Positions 9,464-18,493 of a DNA stretch of 64,000 nucleotides are shown here, one piece after another. Location: NCBI GenBank assembly GCA_019752575.1, contig JAIELW010000004.1, positions 124,001 through 188,000 of the forward strand, read 5' to 3'. The DNA comes from Xanthobacteraceae bacterium (GTDB lineage Bacteria > Pseudomonadota > Alphaproteobacteria > Rhizobiales > Xanthobacteraceae). Every line of letters starts with the position of its first letter. Within the stretch, counting starts at the first letter, position 1. The translations under genes were made by a program, and so were the position numbers. Below the pieces are notes generated by a model, which was not told the origin of the DNA, searched no databases, and saw only the letters and a program-made list of their open reading frames with translations.

Positions 9464-10549
9464 ATGGCGCCCCGTATCGCCCCCCGCGCTCCCACACCCG
9501 TCTCGATTGCGGCTCACCTCGCTTTCGACGATGTGCATCACTCTTACGGCGGTCCTGAATCCGTCCGCGGTGTGACGCTCTCGGTCGATCCGGGCGAGGT
9601 CGTGAGCCTTGTCGGTCCGTCCGGCTGCGGGAAGACGACGCTACTGCGTCTCGCTGCCGGTCTCGAACGCCCTGCCTCGGGCCGCGTGTTGCTGGACGGT
9701 CTCGAAATTGCGGGGCCGAGTAACTTCGTGCCGCCCGAGCGGCGCGGCATCGGTCTGATGTTTCAGGACCACGCGCTATTTCCGCACATGACCAATCTCG
9801 AAAACGTGCGCTTCGGCCTGCGCGGATTTTCGCGCGTGGAAGCCGAACGGCAGGCGGCTCAGGCGCTCGACCGCGTGGGTCTCGGCAATCGCGGCGCCGA
9901 ATATCCGCATATGCTTTCGGGCGGCGAGCAGCAGCGCGTGGCGTTAGCGCGCGCAATCGCGCCGCGGCCCGCCGTGATTCTGATGGACGAGCCGTTCTCG
10001 GGTCTCGACAGCCGGCTTCGCGATGTCGTGCGCGCGGAAACCTTGAGCATCCTCCGCGAGGCGCGCGCGACCTGCGTGGTCGTGACCCATGACGCAGAAG
10101 AAGCGATGCGCATGGGCGACCGGATTGCGCTCATGAACCAGGGCAGGGTCGTGGAATTCGGCGATCCGCAAATGATCTATCGCCGGCCGCAGAGCCTTTT
10201 CGCCGCGCGCTTCTTCTGCGAGATGAACGAACTCACCGGCTGGGCCCACCGCGGACAGATCGATACCCCGCTTGGAACTTTCCCCGCGGGCGAAATTGCC
10301 GAAGGTGAGGCGGTCGTGTGTGTCCGCCCGCAGGCCTTCGATTTGCAGGCAGCGGGAACCGGGTTGCCTGGGCGGATTGTCGCGCACCGTTTCGTGGGCG
10401 AAGTGGACCTTCTGGAAATCGCAATGCCGGGACTGGACGAGCCCGTGCTGGCGCGGGTCCGGGACGCCGTTAACCGCAAAGAAGGCGAGGACGTAGGCGT
10501 CGAAATCGACCCCGCCGAAGTTCTTGTTTTTGCCGCTTCCCGGCCCTAG
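9464..10549 (+). CDS. ABC transporter ATP-binding protein (iron/polyamine type), orphan
   Basis: 361 residues. Walker A is [11 protein letters not shown] near residue 52, the Q-loop lies in [11 protein letters not shown], the signature is [15 protein letters not shown] near 151, and Walker B is [12 protein letters not shown] near 171. A C-terminal TOBE-like regulatory region follows from about residue 260 ([32 protein letters not shown]). This layout matches FbpC/PotA/UgpC-type importers of ferric iron, polyamines or sugars. No permease or binding-protein gene is near, so the partner is unknown. It sits between scpB and tatA, which are adjacent in many relatives. Confidence 0.82.
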   Translation: MAPRIAPRAPTPVSIAAHLAFDDVHHSYGGPESVRGVTLSVDPGEVVSLVGPSGCGKTTLLRLAAGLERPASGRVLLDGLEIAGPSNFVPPERRGIGLMFQDHALFPHMTNLENVRFGLRGFSRVEAERQAAQALDRVGLGNRGAEYPHMLSGGEQQRVALARAIAPRPAVILMDEPFSGLDSRLRDVVRAETLSILREARATCVVVTHDAEEAMRMGDRIALMNQGRVVEFGDPQMIYRRPQSLFAARFFCEMNELTGWAHRGQIDTPLGTFPAGEIAEGEAVVCVRPQAFDLQAAGTGLPGRIVAHRFVGEVDLLEIAMPGLDEPVLARVRDAVNRKEGEDVGVEIDPAEVLVFAASRP

Positions 10550-10619
10550 GTTCGTTCAAAGCAACGAAAATTGGCTGGTTCCGGCGGCGCTTCAGCTAAC
10601 CTGCCAGCGGAGGACTCCT

Positions 10620-10856
10620 ATGGGTGGTTTGAGTATCTGGCACTGGCTCGTGGTCGCCGTCGTCGTGCTGCTCCTGTTCGGGCGCGGCAAGATTTCCGAG
10701 CTGATGGGCGATGCCGCCAAGGGCATCAAGGCGTTCAAGAAGGGCATGGCGGACGACGAACCTGCCGCCGCTGCGAACAACCCGCAGACGCCGCCGAAGA
10801 CGATCGAACAAAACCCGCCGGTGGTACGCCGCACCGACGATCAGAAGGTCGGCTGA
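10620..10856 (+). CDS. tatA: Sec-independent protein translocase subunit TatA
   Basis: 78 residues from the ATG at 10620, which follows an AGCGGAGGA ribosome site; the frame is open upstream but that part is not family-like. TatA oligomerises to form the passage for folded Tat substrates. It shows the typical short N-terminal transmembrane helix ([20 protein letters not shown]), the FG hinge, an amphipathic helix ([20 protein letters not shown]) and an unstructured C-terminus. First of a tatA-tatB-tatC operon. Confidence 0.95.
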   Translation: MGGLSIWHWLVVAVVVLLLFGRGKISELMGDAAKGIKAFKKGMADDEPAAAANNPQTPPKTIEQNPPVVRRTDDQKVG

Positions 10857-10913
10857 CGCCGCCCGCTTGCGGCGCCTTTCGCGGACCGGCAAGTGGCCGC
10901 GAGGTAGCAGCGC

Positions 10914-11366
10914 ATGTTTGACGTTGGTTGGAGCGAGCTTCTTTTAATCGGTATCGTCGCGCTCATCGTCATTGGGCCGAAGGATCTGCCGAAAGTTCTG
11001 CGTGCGCTCGGCACCATGATGTCGAAGGTGCGCTCGATGGCCTCCGAATTTCAGGGCCAGTTTCAGGAGGCCATGCGCGAGGCCGAACTCGCGGACCTGA
11101 AAAAGGAAGCCGAGAAGCTCGCGACCTCGACGACGAACGCCATCCAGAACCCGATCCAGTCGATTCAGAATTCGATCGAGCAATCGGCGCAGTTGCAGCC
11201 GGCGCCACCCGCGCCGGCCGCGACCGACGCACAGGTCGACGCCGCGATCCCGGCTCCGCAGCAAGCCGCGCCCGTCAATATCGAGCCCGCGCCCATCGCG
11301 CCTTCGGCCACCACCTCCGCCGAAACGACGAATGAGCCTATCCGCAAGCAGGGCAGCGGCGCATGA
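10914..11366 (+). CDS. tatB: Sec-independent protein translocase subunit TatB
   Basis: 150 residues. TatB works with TatC as the receptor for twin-arginine signal peptides. The N-terminal helix ([20 protein letters not shown]) with its conserved Glu, the GPKDLP hinge and the following amphipathic helix are standard; the C-terminal half is Ala/Pro/Gln-rich. Its stop codon overlaps the tatC start by four bases (ATGA). Confidence 0.95.
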   Translation: MFDVGWSELLLIGIVALIVIGPKDLPKVLRALGTMMSKVRSMASEFQGQFQEAMREAELADLKKEAEKLATSTTNAIQNPIQSIQNSIEQSAQLQPAPPAPAATDAQVDAAIPAPQQAAPVNIEPAPIAPSATTSAETTNEPIRKQGSGA

Positions 11367-12187
11367 GCGACAGCGACATCGACGCCAGCAAGGCTCCTTT
11401 GATGGAGCACCTGATCGAGCTGCGTTCGCGGCTCATTAAGTCGCTGCTCGCGTTCATGGTGATGCTGATTGTCTGCTTCGCCGGCGCGAAATACATCTAC
11501 AATATTCTCTTGTTTCCCTATCAGCTCGCCGCCGGCGCCGACGCGAAGATCGAATTGATCTACACGGCGCCGCAGGAATTCCTGATCACCCAGATCAAGC
11601 TCGCGATTTTTGGCGCGGCGTTCCTCTCGTTTCCGGTGATCGCGACGCAGATTTACGCCTTCGTGGCGCCGGGCCTCTACAAGCACGAGAAGGGCGCGTT
11701 CCTGCCATATCTGATCGCGACTCCGTTCTGCTTCCTCTTGGGTGCCGCCTTCGTCTATTTCGTCGCGATGCCGCTCGCGATGGGCTTCTTCATCGGCATG
11801 CAGCAGCTTGGCGCGGGCCCGGAGATCAAACTCCTGCCGCGCGTCTCCGAATATCTCTCGCTGATCATGGCGCTGATCTTCGCCTTCGGGATTTGTTTCC
11901 AGCTTCCCGTCATTCTGACGCTCTTGGCGCGTATCGGCATCGTGACCGCGGACTGGCTGCGCTCGGTTCGCCGCTACGCGATCGTCGTGGTTTTCATTAT
12001 CGCGGCGATCCTGACCCCGCCGGACGTGATTTCACAGCTTGCGCTTGCCGTGCCGACGCTGCTCCTCTACGAAGCATCGATCTGGCTCGTGGCGGCGGCG
12101 GAGAAGAGACGCGCAGCGGCGCAGGCCGCGGCGGACAGCGCTTCGACCGACGTGACGGCGCCTCCGGCCAGCCCGTCCAGCACCTAG
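11363..12187 (+). CDS. tatC: Sec-independent protein translocase subunit TatC
   Basis: 274 residues with six predicted membrane helices. TatC binds the twin-arginine motif of signal peptides. Signatures include [20 protein letters not shown] at the N-terminus, [21 protein letters not shown] in the first periplasmic region, and [20 protein letters not shown]. The C-terminal 35 residues are a polar Ala/Ser/Pro tail. Coupled to tatB by a four-base overlap. Confidence 0.95.
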   Translation: MSDSDIDASKAPLMEHLIELRSRLIKSLLAFMVMLIVCFAGAKYIYNILLFPYQLAAGADAKIELIYTAPQEFLITQIKLAIFGAAFLSFPVIATQIYAFVAPGLYKHEKGAFLPYLIATPFCFLLGAAFVYFVAMPLAMGFFIGMQQLGAGPEIKLLPRVSEYLSLIMALIFAFGICFQLPVILTLLARIGIVTADWLRSVRRYAIVVVFIIAAILTPPDVISQLALAVPTLLLYEASIWLVAAAEKRRAAAQAAADSASTDVTAPPASPSST

Positions 12188-12248
12188 TTAAAGTATCGCT
12201 TTAAGTAGAAAATCGTGCGTAATCAAAGTCCATTACGCAGGAAAAACC

Positions 12249-13673
12249 ATGCACGACATTAAGTGGATTCGAGACAACAAGGACGCCTTCGACAAGGGCC
12301 TCGCCCGCCGGGGTTTGAGCGCCGAGGCGGGTGATCTGATCGCGCTCGACGAGAAGCGCCGCACCGTGATCGCGAAACTGCAGGCCATGCAGGAGCGCCG
12401 CAACGCCGTTTCCAAGGAAGTCGGCGAAGCGAAGAAGGCGAAAGACGAGCCGCGCGCGCAAAAACTGATGGCGGAGGTGGCATCCATCAAGGATGAGATG
12501 CCGAAGCTGGAGGCCGAGCAGCAGCAGTTCGAAAAGAAGCTCGACGAAATCCTCGCCTCGATCCCGAATTTACCGGCTGCCGACGTGCCGGACGGCAAAG
12601 ACGAGAAGGGCAACAAGGAATACCGCCGCCACGGTAGCGTCCCGAACATGGCTTTCAAGCCGAAGCTGCATTTCGAAATCGGCGAAGCGCTCGGGCTGAT
12701 GGATTTCGAGGCCGCCTCGAAGATTTCCGGCGCGCGTTTTGTCGTCTTGAAGGGCGCTCTGGCGCGTCTAGAGCGCGCGCTTTCGCAGCTATTCCTCGAC
12801 GTACACACCGGCGAAAACGGCTACACCGAGGTGAATCCGCCGATCCTTGTGCGTGATGAGACTATGTATGGGACGGCGCAACTCCCAAAGTTTGAGGACG
12901 ATCAATTTGCTGCATATCGCGAGGTAACAATACGCGAGCGTGAGCAAAGAGAGGGGCAAAGGTTAATCGCGGAATGGATAGGCAAGCATCCGACCGAATC
13001 CGTGCCTATAGGTGCGATTTATCTGATGACTGATGCAAGCAAACAGGCATCAAAAGATCGCTTCTGGCTCATCCCGACCGCCGAAGTTTCACTGACAAAC
13101 CTCGTCCGCGACGACATCACCGACGAAGCCAAGCTGCCGATGCGGCTCACCGCCTGTACGCCGTGTTTCCGCGCGGAAGCGGGTGCGGCGGGCAAGGACA
13201 CGCGCGGTATGATCCGCCAGCATCAGTTCACCAAGGTCGAGCTCGTCTCGATCACGACGCCCGAACAGAGCGCCGAAGAACACGAGCGCATGCTCGCTTC
13301 CGCCGAGAAAGTGCTGCAAAAACTCGGCCTGCATTATCGCGTGATGACGCTCTGCACCGGCGACATGGGCTTCGCCTCGCAGAAGACCTACGACATCGAG
13401 GTCTGGCTGCCGGGCGAAAATACTTATCGCGAGATTTCGTCCTGCTCGAACTGCGGCGACTTCCAGGCGCGCCGCATGAACGCGCGCTATCGCGCGAAAG
13501 ACGCGAAAAGCCCGCGCTATCTGCACACGCTGAACGGCTCCGGCGTGGCGGTCGGCCGCGCGCTGATCGCCGTCTTGGAGAACTACCAGAACGAGGACGG
13601 CTCGGTCACAATTCCGGAGGCCTTGAAGCCCTATATGGGCGGCCTCACCAGGATCACGAAAGCGACCGCATGA
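12249..13673 (+). CDS. serS: Seryl-tRNA synthetase with an internal insertion
   Basis: 474 residues, class II synthetase for tRNA-Ser. The N-terminal coiled-coil arm (about residues 1-110) binds the long variable arm of tRNA-Ser; the catalytic core carries [14 protein letters not shown], the motif 2 region [22 protein letters not shown], and the C-terminal [17 protein letters not shown] (motif 3). Between FEDDQF and WLIPTAEV, where alphaproteobacterial enzymes usually have about 6-10 residues, there are 52 (about residues 221-272, bases roughly 12909-13064). That stretch is clearly poorer in GC than the rest. The frame is intact and all later motifs remain, so the enzyme is probably functional. 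Confidence 0.93.
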   Translation: MHDIKWIRDNKDAFDKGLARRGLSAEAGDLIALDEKRRTVIAKLQAMQERRNAVSKEVGEAKKAKDEPRAQKLMAEVASIKDEMPKLEAEQQQFEKKLDEILASIPNLPAADVPDGKDEKGNKEYRRHGSVPNMAFKPKLHFEIGEALGLMDFEAASKISGARFVVLKGALARLERALSQLFLDVHTGENGYTEVNPPILVRDETMYGTAQLPKFEDDQFAAYREVTIREREQREGQRLIAEWIGKHPTESVPIGAIYLMTDASKQASKDRFWLIPTAEVSLTNLVRDDITDEAKLPMRLTACTPCFRAEAGAAGKDTRGMIRQHQFTKVELVSITTPEQSAEEHERMLASAEKVLQKLGLHYRVMTLCTGDMGFASQKTYDIEVWLPGENTYREISSCSNCGDFQARRMNARYRAKDAKSPRYLHTLNGSGVAVGRALIAVLENYQNEDGSVTIPEALKPYMGGLTRITKATA

Positions 13674-13675
13674 AC

Positions 13676-13787
13676 CCGTCATCCCGGCCAAGCGAACGAA
13701 GTGAGCGCGAGCCGGGATCCATAACCACCTGCGTTTCAAATTGGACGCTGAAGGTTATGGATCCCCGCCTTCGCGGGGATGACGACC
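13676..13787. repeat. Dispersed palindromic repeat
   Basis: Between serS and surE lies a long imperfect palindrome. One arm runs from GTCATCCCGG to GGGATCCATAACC, and its inverse (GGTTATGGATCCCC, then GCCTTCGCGGGGATGAC) closes the element just before surE. Internal small palindromes sit in each arm. It belongs to the same general class as the repeats at 21120, 33110, 34199 and 34925 (GTCATSCCCGG-type ends). Any RNA made through it would fold strongly. Confidence 0.8.
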
Positions 13788-13788
13788 A

Positions 13789-14568
13789 GTGAGAATTTTA
13801 GTCACCAACGACGACGGCATTCACTCCGCCGGGCTCGACGCGCTGGTCCGCATCGCGAAAACGCTGACCGATGATGTCTGGGTCGTAGCCCCCGAGTTCG
13901 ACCAGTCCGGCGTTTCGCATTCGCTTTCGCTTTCCGACCCGCTTCGCCTGCGCAAGATCGACGAAAAGCGCTTCGCCGTGAAAGGCACGCCGACCGATTG
14001 CGTCATCATGGGCGTGCGTCATGTGCTCGAGGACAAGCGCCCGGACCTCGTGCTTTCCGGCATCAATCGCGGGCAGAACCTCGCCGAAGACGTGATCTAT
14101 TCCGGCACCGTCGCCGGGGCCATGGAAGGCACCATTCTCGGTATTCAGGCCATTGCGCTCAGTCAGGCATACGGCCCGACCACCCGCGACCGGCTCGGCT
14201 ACGATACGGTCGAAGCGTTGGCTCCGGACCTTCTCAAGAAGCTTCTGAAAGACCCGCTTCCCGTCGGCGTGCTGCTCAACATCAACTTCCCCGATTGCCC
14301 GCCGGACGAGGTCAAAGGCGTTTCGATCACGACCCAGGGCCGCCGAGACGCGGAGTTGCTTATGGTCGACAAGCGGCAGGACGGGCGCGGTTTCCCGTAT
14401 TACTGGATCGGTTTCCAGCGTATCAAACGCACGTTTTCCGACGGCAGCGACCTCTCCGCGATCGAGCGCAAGCTGATCTCGGTGACGCCGCTGAAAATCG
14501 ATCTGACCGACAAGCCGTTCATGACCAAGCTCGCGGCGATGTTCGACGAGAGCGAACTGACCAACTAA
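13789..14568 (+). CDS. surE: 5'/3'-nucleotidase SurE
   Basis: 259 residues from a GTG. SurE is a metal-dependent phosphatase acting on nucleoside monophosphates. The family hallmark [12 protein letters not shown] is at residues 4-15; [24 protein letters not shown] and [20 protein letters not shown] follow as in the family. It begins immediately after the palindromic repeat and is followed by pcm after 17 bases, the common surE-pcm-nlpD order. Confidence 0.95.
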   Translation: MRILVTNDDGIHSAGLDALVRIAKTLTDDVWVVAPEFDQSGVSHSLSLSDPLRLRKIDEKRFAVKGTPTDCVIMGVRHVLEDKRPDLVLSGINRGQNLAEDVIYSGTVAGAMEGTILGIQAIALSQAYGPTTRDRLGYDTVEALAPDLLKKLLKDPLPVGVLLNINFPDCPPDEVKGVSITTQGRRDAELLMVDKRQDGRGFPYYWIGFQRIKRTFSDGSDLSAIERKLISVTPLKIDLTDKPFMTKLAAMFDESELTN

Positions 14569-14585
14569 CGGAGCTTCCGGCGCGG

Positions 14586-15263
14586 ATGGCGGACCGCAAC
14601 AGGCGCGACGAGGAATTCGAGCGGAGAAACGCGGAAGCGCGGATGGAGTTCTTGCTCTCCATGCGCCGCCGCGGCATCCGCGACGTGAAGGTCCTGCGCG
14701 CGCTTGAACAGGTCCCGCGCGAGATTTTCGTCGAGGCCGAGCACGGTGGCATCGCCTATGCCGATCAGGCGCTGCCGATCGACTGCGGTCAGACCATCAG
14801 CCAGCCCTTCGTGGTCGCCACCATGACCGAGGCGCTCGATGTCGAGCCCGCCCATAAGGTCCTCGAGATCGGTACCGGCTCAGGCTATCAGGCGGCGGTG
14901 CTGGGTATGCTCGCGAAATCGGTGGTCACGATCGAGCGCTATCGCACGCTAGCCGATCTCGCCTCGGCGCGGCTCCGGGTTTTGGGCTTGAAGAACGTCT
15001 CGGTGCGCGTGGCCGACGGCAGCTTCGGCGCGCCGGACGAGGCGCCGTTCGACCGGATTATGGTGACGGCGGCGGCCGAAACCGTGCCGTCCGCGCTCAT
15101 CGATCAGCTTGCCAACAACGGCCGCATGATCGCGCCCGTGGGCCCGCTGAACGGCGTGCAGTCGCTCCGGCTTTTCACCAAGACCGGCGGCAAGATCGAG
15201 CATCTGGACCTGATGTCGGTCCGCTTCGTCCCGCTCGTCGAAGGCAAGGCCGCCGCGCTCTAA
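14586..15263 (+). CDS. pcm: Protein-L-isoaspartate O-methyltransferase
   Basis: 225 residues from the ATG at 14586. The enzyme methylates isoaspartyl residues in aged proteins so they can be repaired. The SAM-binding motif is VLEIGTGSGYQAAVL near residue 93; other family blocks are ALPIDCGQTISQPFVVATMTE and FDRIMVTAAAETVPSALIDQ. The N-terminus carries an Arg-rich helix. Forms a surE-pcm-nlpD set with its neighbours. Confidence 0.94.
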   Translation: MADRNRRDEEFERRNAEARMEFLLSMRRRGIRDVKVLRALEQVPREIFVEAEHGGIAYADQALPIDCGQTISQPFVVATMTEALDVEPAHKVLEIGTGSGYQAAVLGMLAKSVVTIERYRTLADLASARLRVLGLKNVSVRVADGSFGAPDEAPFDRIMVTAAAETVPSALIDQLANNGRMIAPVGPLNGVQSLRLFTKTGGKIEHLDLMSVRFVPLVEGKAAAL

Positions 15264-15380
15264 CTTCTTAACCTTTGAGCGGGCCTGCGAAATTTCGCGC
15301 CAACCCCCATTTTCTTAAGCCGCCGTTTACCCGACCGAGCCTATTCGTCAGGCGTGTTGTTGCGTCCTGAGTGAGTAGTG

Positions 15381-16637
15381 ATGCGTACCAATTCGATGCG
15401 CTTCCGGGGAGCGCTGCTCGCCCGCTGTGTTGCCGTCGCCGTGATCGGCGCGTTTGCTGCCGCTTGCAGCATGGACGTGACGCGGTTCGACTCCAATCCG
15501 TTCCAGAACCGGCAGGACACGACCGCCTCGGTCCCGCAGACCCAGAACAATACGCAGATGCAGGCGCAGGTGCCGGGTCACCAGTTGCCGCAGCGCAATC
15601 ATGTTGAGACCCAGCCGCTGAATAACCCGCAGAGCAATTATCGCCCGCAGACGGTGCCCGCGGTGCCGTCGCCGCAGGCCAAGCACAAGCAACTGAATGC
15701 CCCGCGCACGACGGCTGCGGTCAATACCAACGACTGGTCCTGGGACGGCGGCCGCGCCATTACCGTCCAGCAGGGCGAAACCGTCTATTCGATCTCCCGC
15801 ACGCACAACGTGCCGGCGGAAGTGATCCTAAAGGCGAACAATTTGCAGAGCGCGAGCATGATCCAACCGGGTCAGCGGCTCGTGATCCCGGTGCGCCGTA
15901 CTGCCAACCTCCCGATGCTGCAAACTGCACCCGCGCCCGCGAATATGCACACCACCGCTGCAGGCGACACGATCTATTCGCTGTCACGCAAATACAAGGT
16001 TACGCCGCAGGCGATCGCGAATGCGAATAACTTGACGCTCTCGACGCAGCTCAAAATCGGCCAGCAGGTAAAAATTCCGGCGACGGCGCCGATTGCGAAT
16101 ACACCGGCTGCGCAGCAGAAGCAGAACGTGCAGACGGTGCCGCAGACGCCGACGCAGCAGGTTGCGCAGAACGAAAACGTGCCCGCGCCCGAAAACGTCG
16201 GTGTGGTGCGTCCGAACGTGCCGCCGGTCACCAACGACACGCGTGCACCAAACGCGGCGCCCACTTTCCACTGGCCGGTTCGCGGGCGGATTCTTTCGGC
16301 TTACGGCAAGAAGCCGAACGGCCAGCAGAACGACGGCATTAACGTATCCGTGCCTGACGGCACGCCGATCCGCGCTTCCGAAGACGGCGTCGTCGCTTAT
16401 GCGGGCAACGAGCTGAAGGGCTTCGGCAATCTCGTGCTGATCCGTCACGCCGACAACTGGGTAACCGCTTACGCGCATCTCGGTACCATCGACGTGAAGA
16501 AGGATCAGAAGGTGAAGCGCGGCGAAATCATCGCGCGCGCGGGCCAGACCGGCGGTGTGACTTCACCGCAACTGCACTTCGAAATCCGCAAGGGTTCGAA
16601 CCCGGTCGATCCGGAAAAGCACCTCTCCGGAATCTGA
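15381..16637 (+). CDS. nlpD: LysM/LytM-domain lipoprotein (NlpD/DipM-like amidase activator)
   Basis: 419 residues from the ATG at 15381 (418 without the GTG just before it). A signal peptide ends in AFAAACS, a weak lipobox. Two LysM domains lie at about 125-170 (ITVQQGETVYSISRTHNV) and 190-233 (HTTAAGDTIYSLSRKYKV). A LytM (M23) domain starts near 296 (HWPVRGRILSAYG). The first zinc motif H-x-G-x-D reads NDGIN and the later HLHFE reads QLHFE, so metal ligands are missing. This is the pattern of NlpD/EnvC proteins that activate cell-wall amidases rather than cut peptidoglycan. The position after pcm agrees. Confidence 0.88.
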   Translation: MRTNSMRFRGALLARCVAVAVIGAFAAACSMDVTRFDSNPFQNRQDTTASVPQTQNNTQMQAQVPGHQLPQRNHVETQPLNNPQSNYRPQTVPAVPSPQAKHKQLNAPRTTAAVNTNDWSWDGGRAITVQQGETVYSISRTHNVPAEVILKANNLQSASMIQPGQRLVIPVRRTANLPMLQTAPAPANMHTTAAGDTIYSLSRKYKVTPQAIANANNLTLSTQLKIGQQVKIPATAPIANTPAAQQKQNVQTVPQTPTQQVAQNENVPAPENVGVVRPNVPPVTNDTRAPNAAPTFHWPVRGRILSAYGKKPNGQQNDGINVSVPDGTPIRASEDGVVAYAGNELKGFGNLVLIRHADNWVTAYAHLGTIDVKKDQKVKRGEIIARAGQTGGVTSPQLHFEIRKGSNPVDPEKHLSGI

Positions 16638-16644
16638 TTTCGAT

Positions 16645-16902
16645 TTAAAAGTTGATGACGCGTATTGTTCGCCCCTGCGTCTGGCAGGTCGGCGTATAGG
16701 CGTATTGGTCGAGACGACAATCGCCAGTGTTTAGCTTGCGTGTGGTATCCGCGGCCGAGGTCTGAATGGGATTATCGACCGTCGTCGCGTCGGTCGAAGC
16801 GGGGATCAGCGCGAGCACAATCAGGAAGGCTGCGATGATGCCGCTGAAGACCAGAAACCTCGGATAGAGCGAAAGAACGTCGCGCATCGCGCAGACCCGC
16901 AT
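16645..16902 (-). CDS. Small membrane or exported hypothetical protein
   Basis: 85 residues, converging on nlpD with seven bases between the stop codons. A hydrophobic helix (FLVFSGIIAAFLIVLALIPA, about residues 16-35) is followed by a polar tail with two Cys residues (DCRLDQYAYTPTCQTQ), which would lie outside the cytoplasm and could form a disulfide. I do not recognise the family. No clear ribosome site precedes the ATG at 16902 or the one at 16887, which lowers confidence. Confidence 0.5.
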   Translation of the reverse strand: MRVCAMRDVLSLYPRFLVFSGIIAAFLIVLALIPASTDATTVDNPIQTSAADTTRKLNTGDCRLDQYAYTPTCQTQGRTIRVINF

Positions 16903-17132
16903 AAGAGAATAAGGCGTCTGCGATTTCTAACGCGCGTGCCGAGTCCCGGTTCCTAGCCACCGCCGAAAATCGACCACGGGAACCATGGGAATGCCTGGTC
17001 GGCCGCAAAGAACAGCACGATCAGTTCGAAGCCGTCGCGCCGGTTGTTCGATGTAGAAAATTGTGCCGACGAGCGCGCAGCAGAACCTGACGGTTCCGCT
17101 TCAACTGCTCCGAGGACGGCTCGATCATCGCG

Positions 17133-17561
17133 CTACTTCGCCTTGCCGTCGCAACCTTCGGCGCTGGTGCGGCATTCGCCACGGCGATCGCGGCCGGCGG
17201 TGTCTTCGCAGCGCTGTAGGGCGTCGCGGCGGGCAATGGCGAGCGATTCTGCAACGGCCCAGCCCGCACCCGGCGTTCCGGCCTTGGGATCCAGCGCGGA
17301 AGCTGCGCACTGATTTTCGAAGGTACGGACGATCTTGCACAACTTGCGCGTTTCCGCGGGCGCATCTTCCGTGCTCTGGCACTCGCGCAGCGCGCGCTCC
17401 TCGGCCTCGGCGGTGGTTTTGTAATTGTAGGAGATGCCGATGGCATAGCCGTCTTTGGCGATGTCGGCGGGTTCGGCGACCGCTACAGCGCCGGCTGCGA
17501 AAACGGGATTAGAGGAAGCGCAGGCAGCGAGCAGGGCGGCGGCCGTGAGAAATTTCTTCAT
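17133..17561 (-). CDS. Exported DUF4189-type protein
   Basis: 142 residues from the ATG at 17561; twelve further codons upstream are probably not translated. A signal peptide (MKKFLTAAALLAACASSN) is followed by a domain with the DUF4189 pattern: YAIGISYNYKTTAEAEERAL, a later GWAVAESLAIARRDALQRC, and spaced cysteines likely to form disulfides in the periplasm. The function of the family is not established. It stands alone, with about 230 non-coding bases between it and the next minus-strand gene. Confidence 0.75.
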   Translation of the reverse strand: MKKFLTAAALLAACASSNPVFAAGAVAVAEPADIAKDGYAIGISYNYKTTAEAEERALRECQSTEDAPAETRKLCKIVRTFENQCAASALDPKAGTPGAGWAVAESLAIARRDALQRCEDTAGRDRRGECRTSAEGCDGKAK

Positions 17562-17781
17562 GTCAGATACCGAGGGGAATGAGGAGAGATAGGTCACCGG
17601 ACCGTAAGCGTAGCAAACGAGACCGAGGACCGCGAGCGTGAAGGCAACACTGAATTTCCCGCAGCATTACACGTTCTCGCGAGCGAGCAGGAACGATGTT
17701 GGAAGAATGTTTGCGAGCGCCTTGTCGCGTGGACTTCGCAATCGAATTGACGGATATAGCGCCCGCAAGTGGGGGAATTCG

Positions 17782-17985
17782 ATGAAATCGGTAGCCGTGC
17801 TGGCGATGGCGTTGTGCGTTGGTGCCTGCACGCAGGTCGCGTCAGACCACCCCCCGCTCACCCGTTCCGGCGAACAACGCTGCGCTGAATTCAGCCGGAT
17901 CGCGGGCGATATGACGGCGACCGCCTATCGGCGCGCAACGGCGATGGAGCAACTGCGCGCACTGCGCTGCTCCGGCTACCAATAG
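17782..17985 (+). CDS. Small lipoprotein
   Basis: 67 residues from an ATG with a GGGGGAA ribosome site. A signal peptide (MKSVAVLAMALCVGAC) ends in an acceptable lipobox (CVGAC), so the mature protein of about 52 residues should be lipid-anchored. The mature part has two further Cys (RCAEF and LRCSGY) that could pair. No family recognised. A clear transcription terminator follows. Confidence 0.72.
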   Translation: MKSVAVLAMALCVGACTQVASDHPPLTRSGEQRCAEFSRIAGDMTATAYRRATAMEQLRALRCSGYQ

Positions 17986-17999
17986 CCTGAAAACAAAAG

Positions 18000-18031
18000 A
18001 AAACCCGGAGGCGAGGCGCGCTCCGGGTTTT
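18000..18031 (+). terminator. Rho-independent terminator
   Basis: Arms AAAACCCGGAG and CTCCGGGTTTT around a 10-base loop, 14 bases after the small lipoprotein gene stop codon. The T-run is short because it is part of the stem. Confidence 0.75.
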
Positions 18032-18176
18032 GGTGTCCGCCGCCCGGGGGGAAGGCGTTGCGTGACGGGCTATAAATGCGCGACCCGCATCTAGGTTCCC
18101 GATCACAGCGGATTTATTTGCCTGTGAACGGCTCAGGCGCAGAGGAACTGCGTTTTCGCACCTGCGTTTACTCCCC

Positions 18177-18386
18177 ATGAGAGTCCTCGAATATTGCCAC
18201 GCCAGCGCAGTTGAGGCCGTCAACAAGGCCAACGACCCGTCGCTCCCGGACGAAGCCCGCGTCGAGTGGGCGCGGATTGCAAAAGTCTGGCAGGACGTCG
18301 CGCAGCATTACGATCTGATCGAGGACCTCGGCGCCGTTGTAAGCATCGGCGAGCGTGGACCGGGCCCGAACGACACCATCCATTAG
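18177..18386 (+). CDS. Small hypothetical protein
   Basis: 69 residues, soluble, with a helical central part (LPDEARVEWARIAKVWQDVA) and an acidic charge. It has normal codon use for the region. No domain recognised and no strong ribosome site. The next gene on the strand is the MFS carrier 107 bases later. Confidence 0.55.
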   Translation: MRVLEYCHASAVEAVNKANDPSLPDEARVEWARIAKVWQDVAQHYDLIEDLGAVVSIGERGPGPNDTIH

Positions 18387-18493
18387 GCGTTCTGCCGCGA
18401 AGCGGCACTTCCACATCCTGACGTAACGGAAACTTCTCGAGCGCTTCGCGCGGTCGTGCGAAACGCGTATAGCTCTGCGCCGGAGTAATGCGC

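Noticed and set aside
16957-17100. Short minus-strand open run ending in a Phe/Trp-rich stretch (QAFPWFPWSIFGGG)
   Set aside because: Protein-like at the end, but there is no start codon in frame and no ribosome site; too little to call a gene.
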